Assembly: GCA_002926195.1 (NCBI GenBank) | Contig: MZXQ01000013.1 | Coordinates: forward strand, 1 to 30,181 | Length of the DNA: 30,181 nt | Reading direction: 5' to 3' | Origin: Candidatus Methanomarinus sp. HR1 | GTDB lineage: Archaea; Halobacteriota; Methanosarcinia; Methanosarcinales; Methanocomedenaceae | Part shown: positions 9,201-16,611 of the stretch, piece by piece | How positions within the stretch are numbered: the stretch's first letter is position 1 | Layout of the letters: every line of letters begins with the position of its first letter | Made by a program: the position numbers and the translations under genes | The notes under the pieces: generated by a model | What the model saw: only the letters and a program-made list of their open reading frames with translations | Database searches by the model: none | What the model was told of the DNA's origin: nothing

Positions 9201-12200
9201 TAGGAGCATAATGAGCCGCTGACATAACAGCAGTCTTTGCAGGATATGCACCGTTCGAATGACATAGTTCGCAAGTAGCTGTGGTTGGCACAGTGCTCAT
9301 ATCAGTAATGTGTTTATATACCAGTGGAGCTTGCCCGAACTCATTGATATGACATTCATCACAATATTTCGGAGTACTGCCGGGATGTCTCATGGTCACA
9401 TTGATCATAAGGATAAACTGTGCATCTCCACTTACATCCCAAACGACCGCACTCCAGTTGCCTGCCCGAGGTAAGCTGATGTTTATACTGGTTCCACTGT
9501 ATGTGGTATCAGGTGCATACAGGATCAGGTTAAGTATGCTATCTCCTTCCCGGTTAAGTGTAGCATTCAGGCTTGTGATATTTGCTGGTAAGGTAAAGTT
9601 ATATGTTCGTGACTCCCTGTCAATGAGTTTACTGTTAATTTGCTGTCTGGGTGTATGACAATCGATGCAGTTGATATCCTTGTGTGCGGAATTTTTATAT
9701 TCAGCAGCTGATATGTGTTTATTGATCAATCTATCATGGCATGCAAGGCAGGCATCATTCTCATCACTCATAGTGGGAAGTGTCAGTTTCTCATCATGTA
9801 TCCTGGCTGAGCCGTGACAGCCTGTACAGTCAGTACCGTGTGTAACATTAGCAGTATAGAGCGGATCTGTGAATACATCATTGAATTCCCTGCCTCCGTC
9901 AAGATGACAATACGAACAGTTGGTCACTATCCGGCCATTATCATTCTCCCACATATCAGCTCTCTGTCTGCCATAGTGAGATACATAATTCTTAGCTTCA
10001 CGATATTTCACATCATCTACAGGCGGTGTAGTTGTCAGTGATTTATTATGACATATCGTACAGTTAGCAATACTTGAATTTGTGTGTATGTCCTCTCCGA
10101 GTGGCTGGTGTTCTCTTACCTGCAATGGTGTGCGGATAAGGTGTTCGCTGTTAAGTGGAGTAGCAGTATCATGGCAGTCCTCACACTTCGGCAGCTCTGA
10201 TGCACGTCTTGTATGGAACGGGTCAATAAGCTGCTGTGAATAGTTATTATGACATCCCCAGCAGACCTGGCTTATGCGGGTATAGTTGGATGAGTCGAAA
10301 TCTCCTGTAATATTATAATGGATACTGTTGAAAAACCCTGTCTTATTGATTATTGGCAGACCCGGGTTTGCATTCGAACCTCCTTCTAAATGACATTCCG
10401 TACAGTCTCCTCCGGCAGCTTCTTCAGGTTCAAAATGAGGATCACTGTGGCAAGAAAGGCAGTCAGTATAAGCCATATCATAATATCCGGCCATGTTATG
10501 TCCGCCTGGCCGTTGTATATGACAGGTAATACAGTCTACGATAGTGATATCATGGAATGCATTATGGCATAACCTGCAGCCAATATCATCTTTTCCATCG
10601 TTATTAAGGTCGCAATGAGTATATGAGAACCCATTACTATCCCATGCAGGCATGGGTTTTGAGGTCCTGGCTCCTGATAGAGTTCCACTGGCATCAGGGT
10701 TATGACATTCACTGCAATTGTAAGGTAAATGGATCACAGGTTTGCTCTTTATAGGATGACTTGAAGTGATAGTATAATTGATGGTACCACCTGAGCGTGA
10801 AAAGACCCTGGCTATCCATATACCCTTATCAGGACCGGATTCAAAAATAACACTATGGAGATCTTCACCGGACGGATAATATATTCTTGACCCATAAGCA
10901 AACACAGCAGTACCATTGACACCTGGTACGCAGTAGGTACCGTCCCATCGATCATTAGTGTTCAGATCCTGAAGACCATTACTATCATCAATAGGTCCGA
11001 TAAGTGAGAGATATATTCTATCATTGTTATCTTCACATTTCACTGTTATATTGATAGATCCCGAATCATCCATATCAATGATATATGTCTTTACCAGTGC
11101 TTCATAAGACATGAACTCAGGAGAATAGTTTCCTATGGTATCGGTTATCTGTGTGCCAGACCCAAAAGGTGGATATTCCAGACCTTTACCCTGTGTTTTA
11201 TAGTATATTCCATGGCATGCTTCACAGATGACATTCTTATGCACTCCGGAAGGGTTCACATAAGCCGTTCCTGTTAAAGATGACGGGAATGCGATATTAT
11301 AGGTAGTACTTCCGCTTTGGTCATGAATAAAACCTGTATGGCAGTCAGTGCAATTGGCATCTGTTACATGAGAGGTTTCATTGAAGTTGGTCTGTGAGAG
11401 CGGACGGCCTATGGATGTATCGGAATATATCTGTATAGTGGTATTTGATTCATCAAATATAGTGGTCCATTTACTTTCTCCCTTAATAAATCCACCTTTA
11501 TGACCATATATAAGGTCATGGAGATGGATTGGTGTTGCAGGTAAGAACTGGGATGCAAATGCGCTATGGCACATTGACATGCAATTTCCGCCCAGACCTG
11601 ATGTTATATTGTCGGGATGTATCATCACAGTCGGGTTTCTTGTCGAGGTGTCACCCTGCGGACTCCATGAATCATGACAGCCTCTTGCCTGGCAGCCCCA
11701 TAGAGTAGTATTGAAACTGGTGGATGCTGATAGGTCCTCTGACTGTATTGTTGTATTGAACTCAACATGATACCGACCTGTATAGGCATCCTCAGGGAAA
11801 TCAAATATTCCATAATAGAACAGGTGGACATAATCCTGGGCAAGGTCGATAGTGGTTGTACTATTAGTAAAAATATTGCTGACATGGTCATAATGAGGAT
11901 ATGTGACATTTACTTTCAATACCGGGGGATGGTTTTGTGCATCATCACTGAAGATCACAGTCCTGCCTTTTTGCACTGTGATATCATCGATCCACCACCC
12001 TGCATTGGCATTTCCATTTGAAACACAGTGAAATGCGATCAGTATTTTTTCTCCTTCATATTTCGTCAGGTTGATCTCTTCTGTCACCCATCCATCACTA
12101 TCTCCTGAATACTGCCGGAGTGTATCCCAGGTTGCTCCTCTGTCTGTAGAAACCTTCACAAACCCGAAGACACCTGTAATATTATATAATGTTTGGAATG

Positions 12201-12696
12201 TCAGGTTGGTTGTCGGGGGATCAGCCATTGGTTGTGCTCCGGTAAGCACACTATTGAGCCAATCATATAATGCTGTAAAAATCCCTTTTTTTGTGGAATG
12301 AGATATGTGCATCAAATCAATATCATCAAATGGGTCTTGCGATGAAGAATAGTTATCAAGATAATGCCAGGAATGTATTCCATACCCTGCCTTCCAGCTA
12401 TAGCTACCACCATATAAAACCGAGCTGTCCCGTGTCCATGCCGGAGGTGAAAGTCCGCTGATTGGTGTGGTATTTTCCATAATGCTTACAGATATGATGT
12501 TTTTTTGCTGCATACCGCTTCCCAGATCCCACCAGCTCCATCCGGTAGTATTCCCACTACTCAGGTATCCAAGCTGGTACGGTGTCTGACCGTAGTTGAT
12601 CCTAAGAGAATAATCCTGCGCTTGGACAACAGCGGTCCATACACTGCAGGATAGTAGTAGTAATAATAATATCCGGACAGTGCGTATGTACTTCAT
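6232..12696 (-). CDS. Giant multihaem c-type cytochrome with S-layer domains
   Basis: This is a 2154-residue secreted, membrane-anchored cytochrome. Residues 1-26 form a signal peptide (ILLLLLLSCSVW, cleavage after VQA), and residues about 2128-2150 a C-terminal TM helix followed by RRIKRL. I count 35 CXXCH motifs between roughly residues 450 and 1990, plus CQARGCH (335-341, CX4CH) and CMSMCH (372-377, CX3CH): up to 37 haems. The haem-free N-terminus has a jelly-roll-like region ending AGWWIDDITV. Two segments (about 1200-1285 and 1340-1435) resemble the methanosarcinal S-layer duplication domain, with motifs such as EIWDLGENFSLQVVDV and VISQGSYF. A calcium-loop-like DLNNDGKDDIG sits near haem CRLCH. 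An Ig-like domain precedes the TM helix. Many N-X-S/T sites suggest glycosylation. It should carry electrons from the membrane through the S-layer. The start ATG overlaps the preceding gene's stop as ATGA. Confidence 0.95.
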   Translation of the reverse strand: MKYIRTVRILLLLLLSCSVWTAVVQAQDYSLRINYGQTPYQLGYLSSGNTTGWSWWDLGSGMQQKNIISVSIMENTTPISGLSPPAWTRDSSVLYGGSYSWKAGYGIHSWHYLDNYSSSQDPFDDIDLMHISHSTKKGIFTALYDWLNSVLTGAQPMADPPTTNLTFQTLYNITGVFGFVKVSTDRGATWDTLRQYSGDSDGWVTEEINLTKYEGEKILIAFHCVSNGNANAGWWIDDITVQKGRTVIFSDDAQNHPPVLKVNVTYPHYDHVSNIFTNSTTTIDLAQDYVHLFYYGIFDFPEDAYTGRYHVEFNTTIQSEDLSASTSFNTTLWGCQARGCHDSWSPQGDTSTRNPTVMIHPDNITSGLGGNCMSMCHSAFASQFLPATPIHLHDLIYGHKGGFIKGESKWTTIFDESNTTIQIYSDTSIGRPLSQTNFNETSHVTDANCTDCHTGFIHDQSGSTTYNIAFPSSLTGTAYVNPSGVHKNVICEACHGIYYKTQGKGLEYPPFGSGTQITDTIGNYSPEFMSYEALVKTYIIDMDDSGSINITVKCEDNNDRIYLSLIGPIDDSNGLQDLNTNDRWDGTYCVPGVNGTAVFAYGSRIYYPSGEDLHSVIFESGPDKGIWIARVFSRSGGTINYTITSSHPIKSKPVIHLPYNCSECHNPDASGTLSGARTSKPMPAWDSNGFSYTHCDLNNDGKDDIGCRLCHNAFHDITIVDCITCHIQRPGGHNMAGYYDMAYTDCLSCHSDPHFEPEEAAGGDCTECHLEGGSNANPGLPIINKTGFFNSIHYNITGDFDSSNYTRISQVCWGCHNNYSQQLIDPFHTRRASELPKCEDCHDTATPLNSEHLIRTPLQVREHQPLGEDIHTNSSIANCTICHNKSLTTTPPVDDVKYREAKNYVSHYGRQRADMWENDNGRIVTNCSYCHLDGGREFNDVFTDPLYTANVTHGTDCTGCHGSARIHDEKLTLPTMSDENDACLACHDRLINKHISAAEYKNSAHKDINCIDCHTPRQQINSKLIDRESRTYNFTLPANITSLNATLNREGDSILNLILYAPDTTYSGTSINISLPRAGNWSAVVWDVSGDAQFILMINVTMRHPGSTPKYCDECHINEFGQAPLVYKHITDMSTVPTTATCELCHSNGAYPAKTAVMSAAHYAPIEALNTSDCIKCHTGIADGWGDPPDQRNHTHYAFINETLRAGEPFRLIDNYSLVLIETTQNDAMFDIEQNGILLKRDYISEGGRLTYKISGIEDDTTTLIDLIVTKTFSSKGTFVAEVCGNVLSSRIHIETKNEQCYACHDREYRSNIPDGMDYVVLQREDNNVTLGRIAVNFAQQDKKMLTSEEIWDLGENFSLQVVDVSVKQNNAHFRLYRNRTLIEDSVISQGSYFTHEQEMLDRDIEIFSAKLDGVFTGMSTLSVTLSDVLLIAGEHKIIDENTTILQTNIQPKYLPLDSIITVGEVPETFHVGTITPGVYSADCISCHAGDGVAPIKIDINKFKGGVHAGLNGNATYSSFITDKANKACWACHGNGSSGEPVEHPTSYLDNDPAHSCVSCHAYSKFDAVTIYTHYSGAGISTDAECWDCHSLTLTNDTSKNVKAATSHYSTRDDLLDTSHCDVCHNNETNGPLWGDAPQITKHNADNDCTLCHAGEEVNMFHDTGITITRQCEDCHVDKQGAEKFNLTPIITHYPGAPEDKVNTLKNYEYTCSVCHTTTNKSLHTGLIVREYANETFGYCFPCHSVEGQFPHKPQSQIDVLRHGSGVKVVSGCEECHDPESVSRSHTPFLVDKGYFSGAVRHDVECTECHPPHEERKYQPYEGILCTDCHTEYGSMHYAGAEIKTANKTSTCLICHNEKADKYHELTRIVGNITDETFEGCRECHKDIESLKVEYNSSIQLKGGMRTSISHTLLNKTIITCTSCHNVTGESRFHFDRYPLGTVQNTGWQDWNTGNITGCKDCHTYHGGAPPFNATNMGVEGLSPSGTAHGFAPNCTLCHGGGDPISFHTLATSEFIPRIAVTLTPDRVISGEVSLLECTVVLPPLTKVTMGEYFINDMGKDGTGEPLQFIVGGSNDSSVLLGAVINTSDMPAGQYIILVHVKDSSGKWSRNAIDLLTVNKSGGMAFIEFILKVVLPLIIIIGSLILIWRRIKRL
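8392..9090 (-). other. Region encoding two S-layer duplication-like domains in the cytochrome
   Basis: Two haem-free segments, about 8845-9090 and 8392-8670, share the pattern 'G..F.L...YSL.....' then 'L......I.EGG..TY', ending in an F.G or FSSKG hairpin. This matches the S-layer family protein domain known from Methanosarcina surface proteins and ANME-2 cytochromes. Haem CYACH lies between the two. Confidence 0.65.
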
Positions 12697-13703
12697 ATAG
12701 TTTCAGCTCTCTTTTCCTCTTTCTTATGCCTCAACCTGATACTTAATATAAAGAAAAAAATAGATAATATGCACATAAGAGCTAATTGTTCAAGTGAGAA
12801 TCCGGGCAGCCATGCCAGGTTGTATACATTTACACTGATGATCTGCAGTACCAATACCAATATGAAAATAAATGAAAATGCCATCAGGACCTTTCCGGTA
12901 GTTTGACTGAGTTGTAATGTGTTTATGTTATCATCAAGGTCAAAAGGCAGGACACCTTCAACGGTATATTTGCACCATGTATAATATGCACTTGCATATA
13001 TCACAAGTCCGATACCCATACCACCGATCACTATATTATTTCCATAGAAAATGTCACCCATGATCGTGGTAAAAGGAATAACAAGAATAGGGATAAATAA
13101 CCATGCCCATATTGAAGACCGTTGTAATAAATGAAAATCATAAGTAATTTCCAGCCACCAGATAAAATATAGCCCGATAAATACCAGCATAGCGTAACTG
13201 CCCCAAACATTCAACAGAAATATTAATGAAATTAGTGAAAAATTGATTAAGATGACCAATCGAAGAAATCGTGATATCTGTTGGGAAATATCGATCCCGA
13301 ATGCCGGATCTGAACCTGGTATCTTCAGTTCGACCGAACGTTTGCCAAGTCTTTCAATATTAAGATTCATGTTGCTTAGCTTCTCTTCCATGGAATTGAT
13401 CATAACCTGGGTGCCGGCAATTTCTTCGAGGATAGGCTCTAACCTGGCATATATTTCTTTTTCAAAACCAGTATCGATCAGTTGTTCTCTTATAATGGTT
13501 CTTCTGGCAAGGTTGACACCACCCCACAGGGCACATATACCGATCAATAACAATGCAAAATTAATAATGAAATTATTGGGTTCATCTGATTTGCCTGATA
13601 GTATTTCTGTCACATTCGCAAATGCTAAATAGATCAAGTATAATGCTGTGCATAACAGGCAAATAATACTAAATTTTTCAATTAGTGATATTCCTTGTCT
13701 CAA
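12693..13703 (-). CDS. Polytopic membrane protein with central coiled coil
   Basis: I do not recognise a named family for this 336-residue protein. It has two N-terminal membrane helices (about 12-30 and 48-66), then a charged coiled coil (about 75-125, with EPILEEIAGTQVMINSMEEK). Some six more membrane helices follow, to residue 322, and the tail is basic (RLRHKKEEKR). It lies between the signal peptidase and the giant cytochrome, with ATGA overlaps at both ends, so it must be made in step with them. It has no CXXCH motif. A His/Trp-rich stretch (WWLEITYDFHLLQRSSIWAW) could bind haem or quinone-like carriers, but that is a guess. A role in anchoring or assembling the cytochrome is plausible from context only. 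Confidence 0.8.
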   Translation of the reverse strand: MRQGISLIEKFSIICLLCTALYLIYLAFANVTEILSGKSDEPNNFIINFALLLIGICALWGGVNLARRTIIREQLIDTGFEKEIYARLEPILEEIAGTQVMINSMEEKLSNMNLNIERLGKRSVELKIPGSDPAFGIDISQQISRFLRLVILINFSLISLIFLLNVWGSYAMLVFIGLYFIWWLEITYDFHLLQRSSIWAWLFIPILVIPFTTIMGDIFYGNNIVIGGMGIGLVIYASAYYTWCKYTVEGVLPFDLDDNINTLQLSQTTGKVLMAFSFIFILVLVLQIISVNVYNLAWLPGFSLEQLALMCILSIFFFILSIRLRHKKEEKRAETI

Positions 13704-14476
13704 TGTCTACTTCCCCCTGGTGCGAAAGTCATAAAAATATACAATAATACACAGAGGATGAATATCACCAGTCCGAGGTTTTTAATACTCTTGATGACCT
13801 GACTTACCCTGTACATCTGCGAACCATACTCTGTGATCTTGAGATTACTTTCATCAAATAATAGGTATTCACCAATGTTCTTTACTACTATCGGTCTACC
13901 ATTGATAAGTACTGCCTCTCCCTGTATCCGGTTTTTGTCCAATACCCAGTTATCTACTAATTCACAGGCATCACCTTTTGTTCGTATCTCGCTGTTTGAA
14001 CACGAATATATCCTGTGAATAACAGGCATCTTTACGTCTTCTATATCGAACATGATAATGTCTCCCTGTTGTGGGTCTGCATTCAGGTTCTGTATTAATA
14101 CAAGGTCCTTTATTTCAAGGGTCGGCGACATGCTGCCTGAGGTTATAATTGCAAAAAAGACAAACGAGTTAAGGATAATATATGCAATTGATCCTGTTAT
14201 CAGCAGGGGTAGCAATACTGATAGAAGTTTAGGTCTTTTGGATAGTTCATCATACCGTTTCATCTGTTTGCCGATAGGATATGTCTTATGGGATGTTCTT
14301 ATTTTTTGTAGGTTAAGTATAGTAGGGGTACGGTTTGGCTTATTGATACAGACCCTGTACAGGATAAATAATAAAAAAAGCCAAAAAAAATAGATTATAA
14401 CAATAGATGGATGATCATAACATAAGTATAATGCACTATAGATTATTCCTCCGATCATCTGTTCAATAAATGACAT
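13700..14476 (-). CDS. Signal peptidase I, archaeal/Sec11-like (S26)
   Basis: This is a 258-residue membrane protease. The S26 box SGSMSPTLEIKDLVLIQN holds the likely nucleophile Ser115. PVIHRI supplies His154, in place of the bacterial lysine, as in archaeal and ER signal peptidases. TKGDA gives the acidic residue Asp169. It has an extra N-terminal membrane helix (22-42), a helix just before the active site (86-110) and a C-terminal helix (about 230-250), so it is longer than many family members. It is second in the cytochrome operon and its stop overlaps the next start as ATGA. It probably removes the leader of the giant cytochrome, although general secretion is not excluded. Confidence 0.93.
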   Translation of the reverse strand: MSFIEQMIGGIIYSALYLCYDHPSIVIIYFFWLFLLFILYRVCINKPNRTPTILNLQKIRTSHKTYPIGKQMKRYDELSKRPKLLSVLLPLLITGSIAYIILNSFVFFAIITSGSMSPTLEIKDLVLIQNLNADPQQGDIIMFDIEDVKMPVIHRIYSCSNSEIRTKGDACELVDNWVLDKNRIQGEAVLINGRPIVVKNIGEYLLFDESNLKITEYGSQMYRVSQVIKSIKNLGLVIFILCVLLYIFMTFAPGGSRH

Positions 14477-14494
14477 TTTTAATAAAAATTAAAG

Positions 14495-14513
14495 GGTTGA
14501 CTTAATGTCAACC
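14495..14513 (-). terminator. Hairpin between small cytochrome and signal peptidase genes
   Basis: A perfect 7-base inverted repeat, ggttgac and gtcaacc, is separated by five bases. On the minus-strand transcript it is followed by cctttaattttta, a T-rich run. It lies in the 39-base gap after the small cytochrome stop. It could be a partial terminator, lowering expression of the downstream genes, or an mRNA-end stabiliser. Confidence 0.5.
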
Positions 14514-14515
14514 TA

Positions 14516-15229
14516 TTAACCGGTCTGGTTTGACGCCCAGTATGTACTGCTACTTGTTCTTTCGCTACTGTTCATGGAAATATCTAATTCCCAGCCGTCA
14601 GACGTATAGTTGGTGTGGTTTGCTACTATAATGATTCCACCCTGATTACGTTCCATAGTAATATTGAGTCCTATCATTGTGTGACATGCCAGACAGGCAG
14701 TATTCTCAGATACGTCATCTCCATTTAAGGCTAATGTGGCATTATAGAAGGCTCCATGTGCCTCTTGTGGATTATTCAGTTGAGAGCTGGCATTCAGGTG
14801 GCAGTCAACACATGCTATTGTCAATGCGGCGTGAGGTGTATCCTGTGTTCGCCATGAGGTATTCCAGTCTCCGACACCTGTTAGACTTCCACTTTCATTG
14901 AATATCTCAAAACCATAACCCTCAATGTTGGTTGTATCGATCCCGTACATTGATAACCTGGATTCATTAACCTGGTGGCAGAAACATCCCGCATCACCGG
15001 AATTTCCTTCATTTACATATGATGAATGCGCTCCACCTCTGGCTACGTTGGCTCTCCATTCACCAACCTCGGCTGCATGACATCTCTCACACATTTCATA
15101 TTGACTTTGGGCAGTTCTAACACTAAACCACTGATGCTGTCCCACGAACATTGATATTGTGCTGGGTATAATGAATATTCCGATAGCGATCACTGCAATA
15201 CCTAATACTATTATTGCTCGTTTGTCCAT
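14516..15229 (-). CDS. Membrane-anchored small multihaem cytochrome c
   Basis: This 237-residue protein has an uncleaved-looking N-terminal anchor (IIVLGIAVIAIGIFIIPSTI, about residues 5-25), then an extracytoplasmic domain. Three canonical haem sites are seen (CERCH, CVDCH, CLACH), plus a CFCH in DAGCFCHQV with only one residue between the cysteines. Several single histidines, as in GGAHSSY and TPHAAL, could be distal ligands. The anchor plus small haem domain recalls NapC/NirT-type electron donors, though the sequence is not a clear member. It starts the cytochrome operon and probably takes electrons from a membrane carrier (methanophenazine in Methanosarcinales; inference) and passes them to the giant cytochrome. 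Sequons are frequent near the C-terminus. Confidence 0.88.
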   Translation of the reverse strand: MDKRAIIVLGIAVIAIGIFIIPSTISMFVGQHQWFSVRTAQSQYEMCERCHAAEVGEWRANVARGGAHSSYVNEGNSGDAGCFCHQVNESRLSMYGIDTTNIEGYGFEIFNESGSLTGVGDWNTSWRTQDTPHAALTIACVDCHLNASSQLNNPQEAHGAFYNATLALNGDDVSENTACLACHTMIGLNITMERNQGGIIIVANHTNYTSDGWELDISMNSSERTSSSTYWASNQTG

Positions 15230-15519
15230 CTACTAACCCCCGATTAATTATTGAATTCTATTTCTTGTAGTAGAATTTTTATGTAATAGTTACAGGAAAA
15301 ACTATTTTACTTTATTAACTATTCTTCCCCCTGAGTGCCTTATATTATGGCAATAGTAATGATACTATAATATTAACCCACTACACTGATATATTTAAGT
15401 TTGATAGTATATATATTTATTGAAAAACTTAGAATCTGCCATTCTACTATGACCTTTTTAAGATTGGCAGTGGACATTGTATATCCTCTTAATGTCAAAT
15501 CATTTAACTTGGAATAAGT
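15230..15519. promoter_or_regulatory. Divergent promoter region, cytochrome operon / SprT-like gene
   Basis: These 290 bases separate divergent genes. On the minus strand, cataaaaatt (about 15274-15283) could be the TATA box for the cytochrome operon, with a ggggg run shortly before the start. On the plus strand, gatagtatatatattt (15403-15418) is TATA-like and would give a leader of about 80 bases to the SprT-like gene. No conserved operator is evident. Confidence 0.4.
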
Positions 15520-16293
15520 ATGAATAAGACTAAAATAGAGATGGTACACATGATGAAAAAAAATATTGCTCATCTTAAATACACTCCCGGACAGATTAAG
15601 AAGAAAACGAGAAAAATCTATCGTAAGATACTTGCAGAATCAACAAGCATTGATAGCGGAAATTATAATGGTATTGCAACAAGTGACGTCTATCGTCTAT
15701 TTGAACTGTATGACCGGTATTTCTTTGATAGGTTTTTTCAAAATAATTATCAAGATAAGATCTTTTTTCGTTTATCAAAAAGAATGACCCGTGCGGCAGG
15801 AAGAATTGCATATACAAAACCGGCAGAGACATATACCATCTCTTTATCGACTACATTGATCTTCCAGACTTTTCATGATGTAACACGAGAGGTGTCAGCG
15901 AACGGAATTGTATGTCATGATAGATTAGAAGCAACAATGCATGTACTGGAACACGAGATCATCCATCTTCTGGAATGGGTACTATTTAATTCAACGAGCT
16001 GTTCCAAACCTCGTTTTCAAAATTTGAGCCATAACATTTTCGGACATACGCAGGTTACTCATCAATTGATAACTCAAACAGAGCGTGCCAGGAAAAAATT
16101 CAATCTTAGAGTAGGAGATAATGTGTTATTTGAATATGATGGGGAAACCCACTGTGGATTCATCTCCCGTATAACCAAACGTGCTACGGTTATGGCTAAT
16201 GATCCGAAAGGAGACTATAAAGATCCTCAGGGAAACCGGTATAGTAAATATTATATTCCATTGCCATCACTTGAATTGATTAAATCGGTATAG
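15520..16293 (+). CDS. SprT-like zinc metalloprotease
   Basis: This 257-residue protein has the zinc-binding HEIIH at residues 145-149, within a hydrophobic helix (HVLEHEIIHLLEW). Further histidines in SHNIFGH (171, 176) fit the third metal ligand of the SprT/Spartan family. The region before it (LSKRMTRAAGRI and YTISLSTTLI) matches the SprT core beta strands. The C-terminus (about 195-255) looks like a small SH3/KOW-like barrel with GDNVLFEYDG rather than the usual zinc ribbon. Spartan proteins degrade DNA-protein crosslinks, but the substrate here is unknown. ATG 15520 is chosen; ATG codons at residues 8, 11 and 12 are alternatives. It stands alone, divergent from the cytochrome operon and next to a transposase relic. 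Confidence 0.85.
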   Translation: MNKTKIEMVHMMKKNIAHLKYTPGQIKKKTRKIYRKILAESTSIDSGNYNGIATSDVYRLFELYDRYFFDRFFQNNYQDKIFFRLSKRMTRAAGRIAYTKPAETYTISLSTTLIFQTFHDVTREVSANGIVCHDRLEATMHVLEHEIIHLLEWVLFNSTSCSKPRFQNLSHNIFGHTQVTHQLITQTERARKKFNLRVGDNVLFEYDGETHCGFISRITKRATVMANDPKGDYKDPQGNRYSKYYIPLPSLELIKSV

Positions 16294-16315
16294 GCTTTAT
16301 AGAATAATCGTAAAA

Positions 16316-16556
16316 AAAGTGGAGTGCACCCTTTCTAATCATACTGATTTGTATATCGTGTTCTTTCAGACATTCGATATACGAATTTGATGTATACTAT
16401 ACACCCTGATCTGATGATGTACCAGACATCGAGATACTGGCCTGCCCTGCAGTCCAGTGCTTTATACAGTACATTTAATGTCAGTTGAGTGTCGATGGTT
16501 TTATTCAAGTCCCAGCCAATACATCTCCGGCTGACGACAATTAAAGCTGCCGTTCA
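16316..16556 (-). pseudogene. IS3-family transposase (OrfB) remnant
   Basis: On the minus strand the frame reads IVVSRRCIGWDLNKTIDT followed by QLTLNVLYKAL, close to the IS3/IS150 OrfB integrase core. After a frameshift it continues as SDQGV, an in-frame TAG, then YTSNSYIECLKEHDIQ and ISMIRKG, which matches the 'HHSDRGVQYTS...' second catalytic-Asp block. The N-terminus and the final Glu block are missing and no inverted repeats are seen. It is a dead fragment at the left edge of the BREX island, and marks past transposition. Confidence 0.85.
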
Positions 16557-16576
16557 TATGAAAATTCAAATTGAGT

Positions 16577-16590
16577 AAATATATTATATA
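16577..16590 (+). promoter_or_regulatory. Candidate TATA box for the BREX operon
   Basis: The sequence aaatatattatata is centred about 28 bases before the GTG at 16612. No ribosome site precedes that GTG, so a leaderless transcript starting at or beside it is likely. Confidence 0.5.
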
Positions 16591-16611
16591 ACAATACCAT
16601 ATACTATTCAG

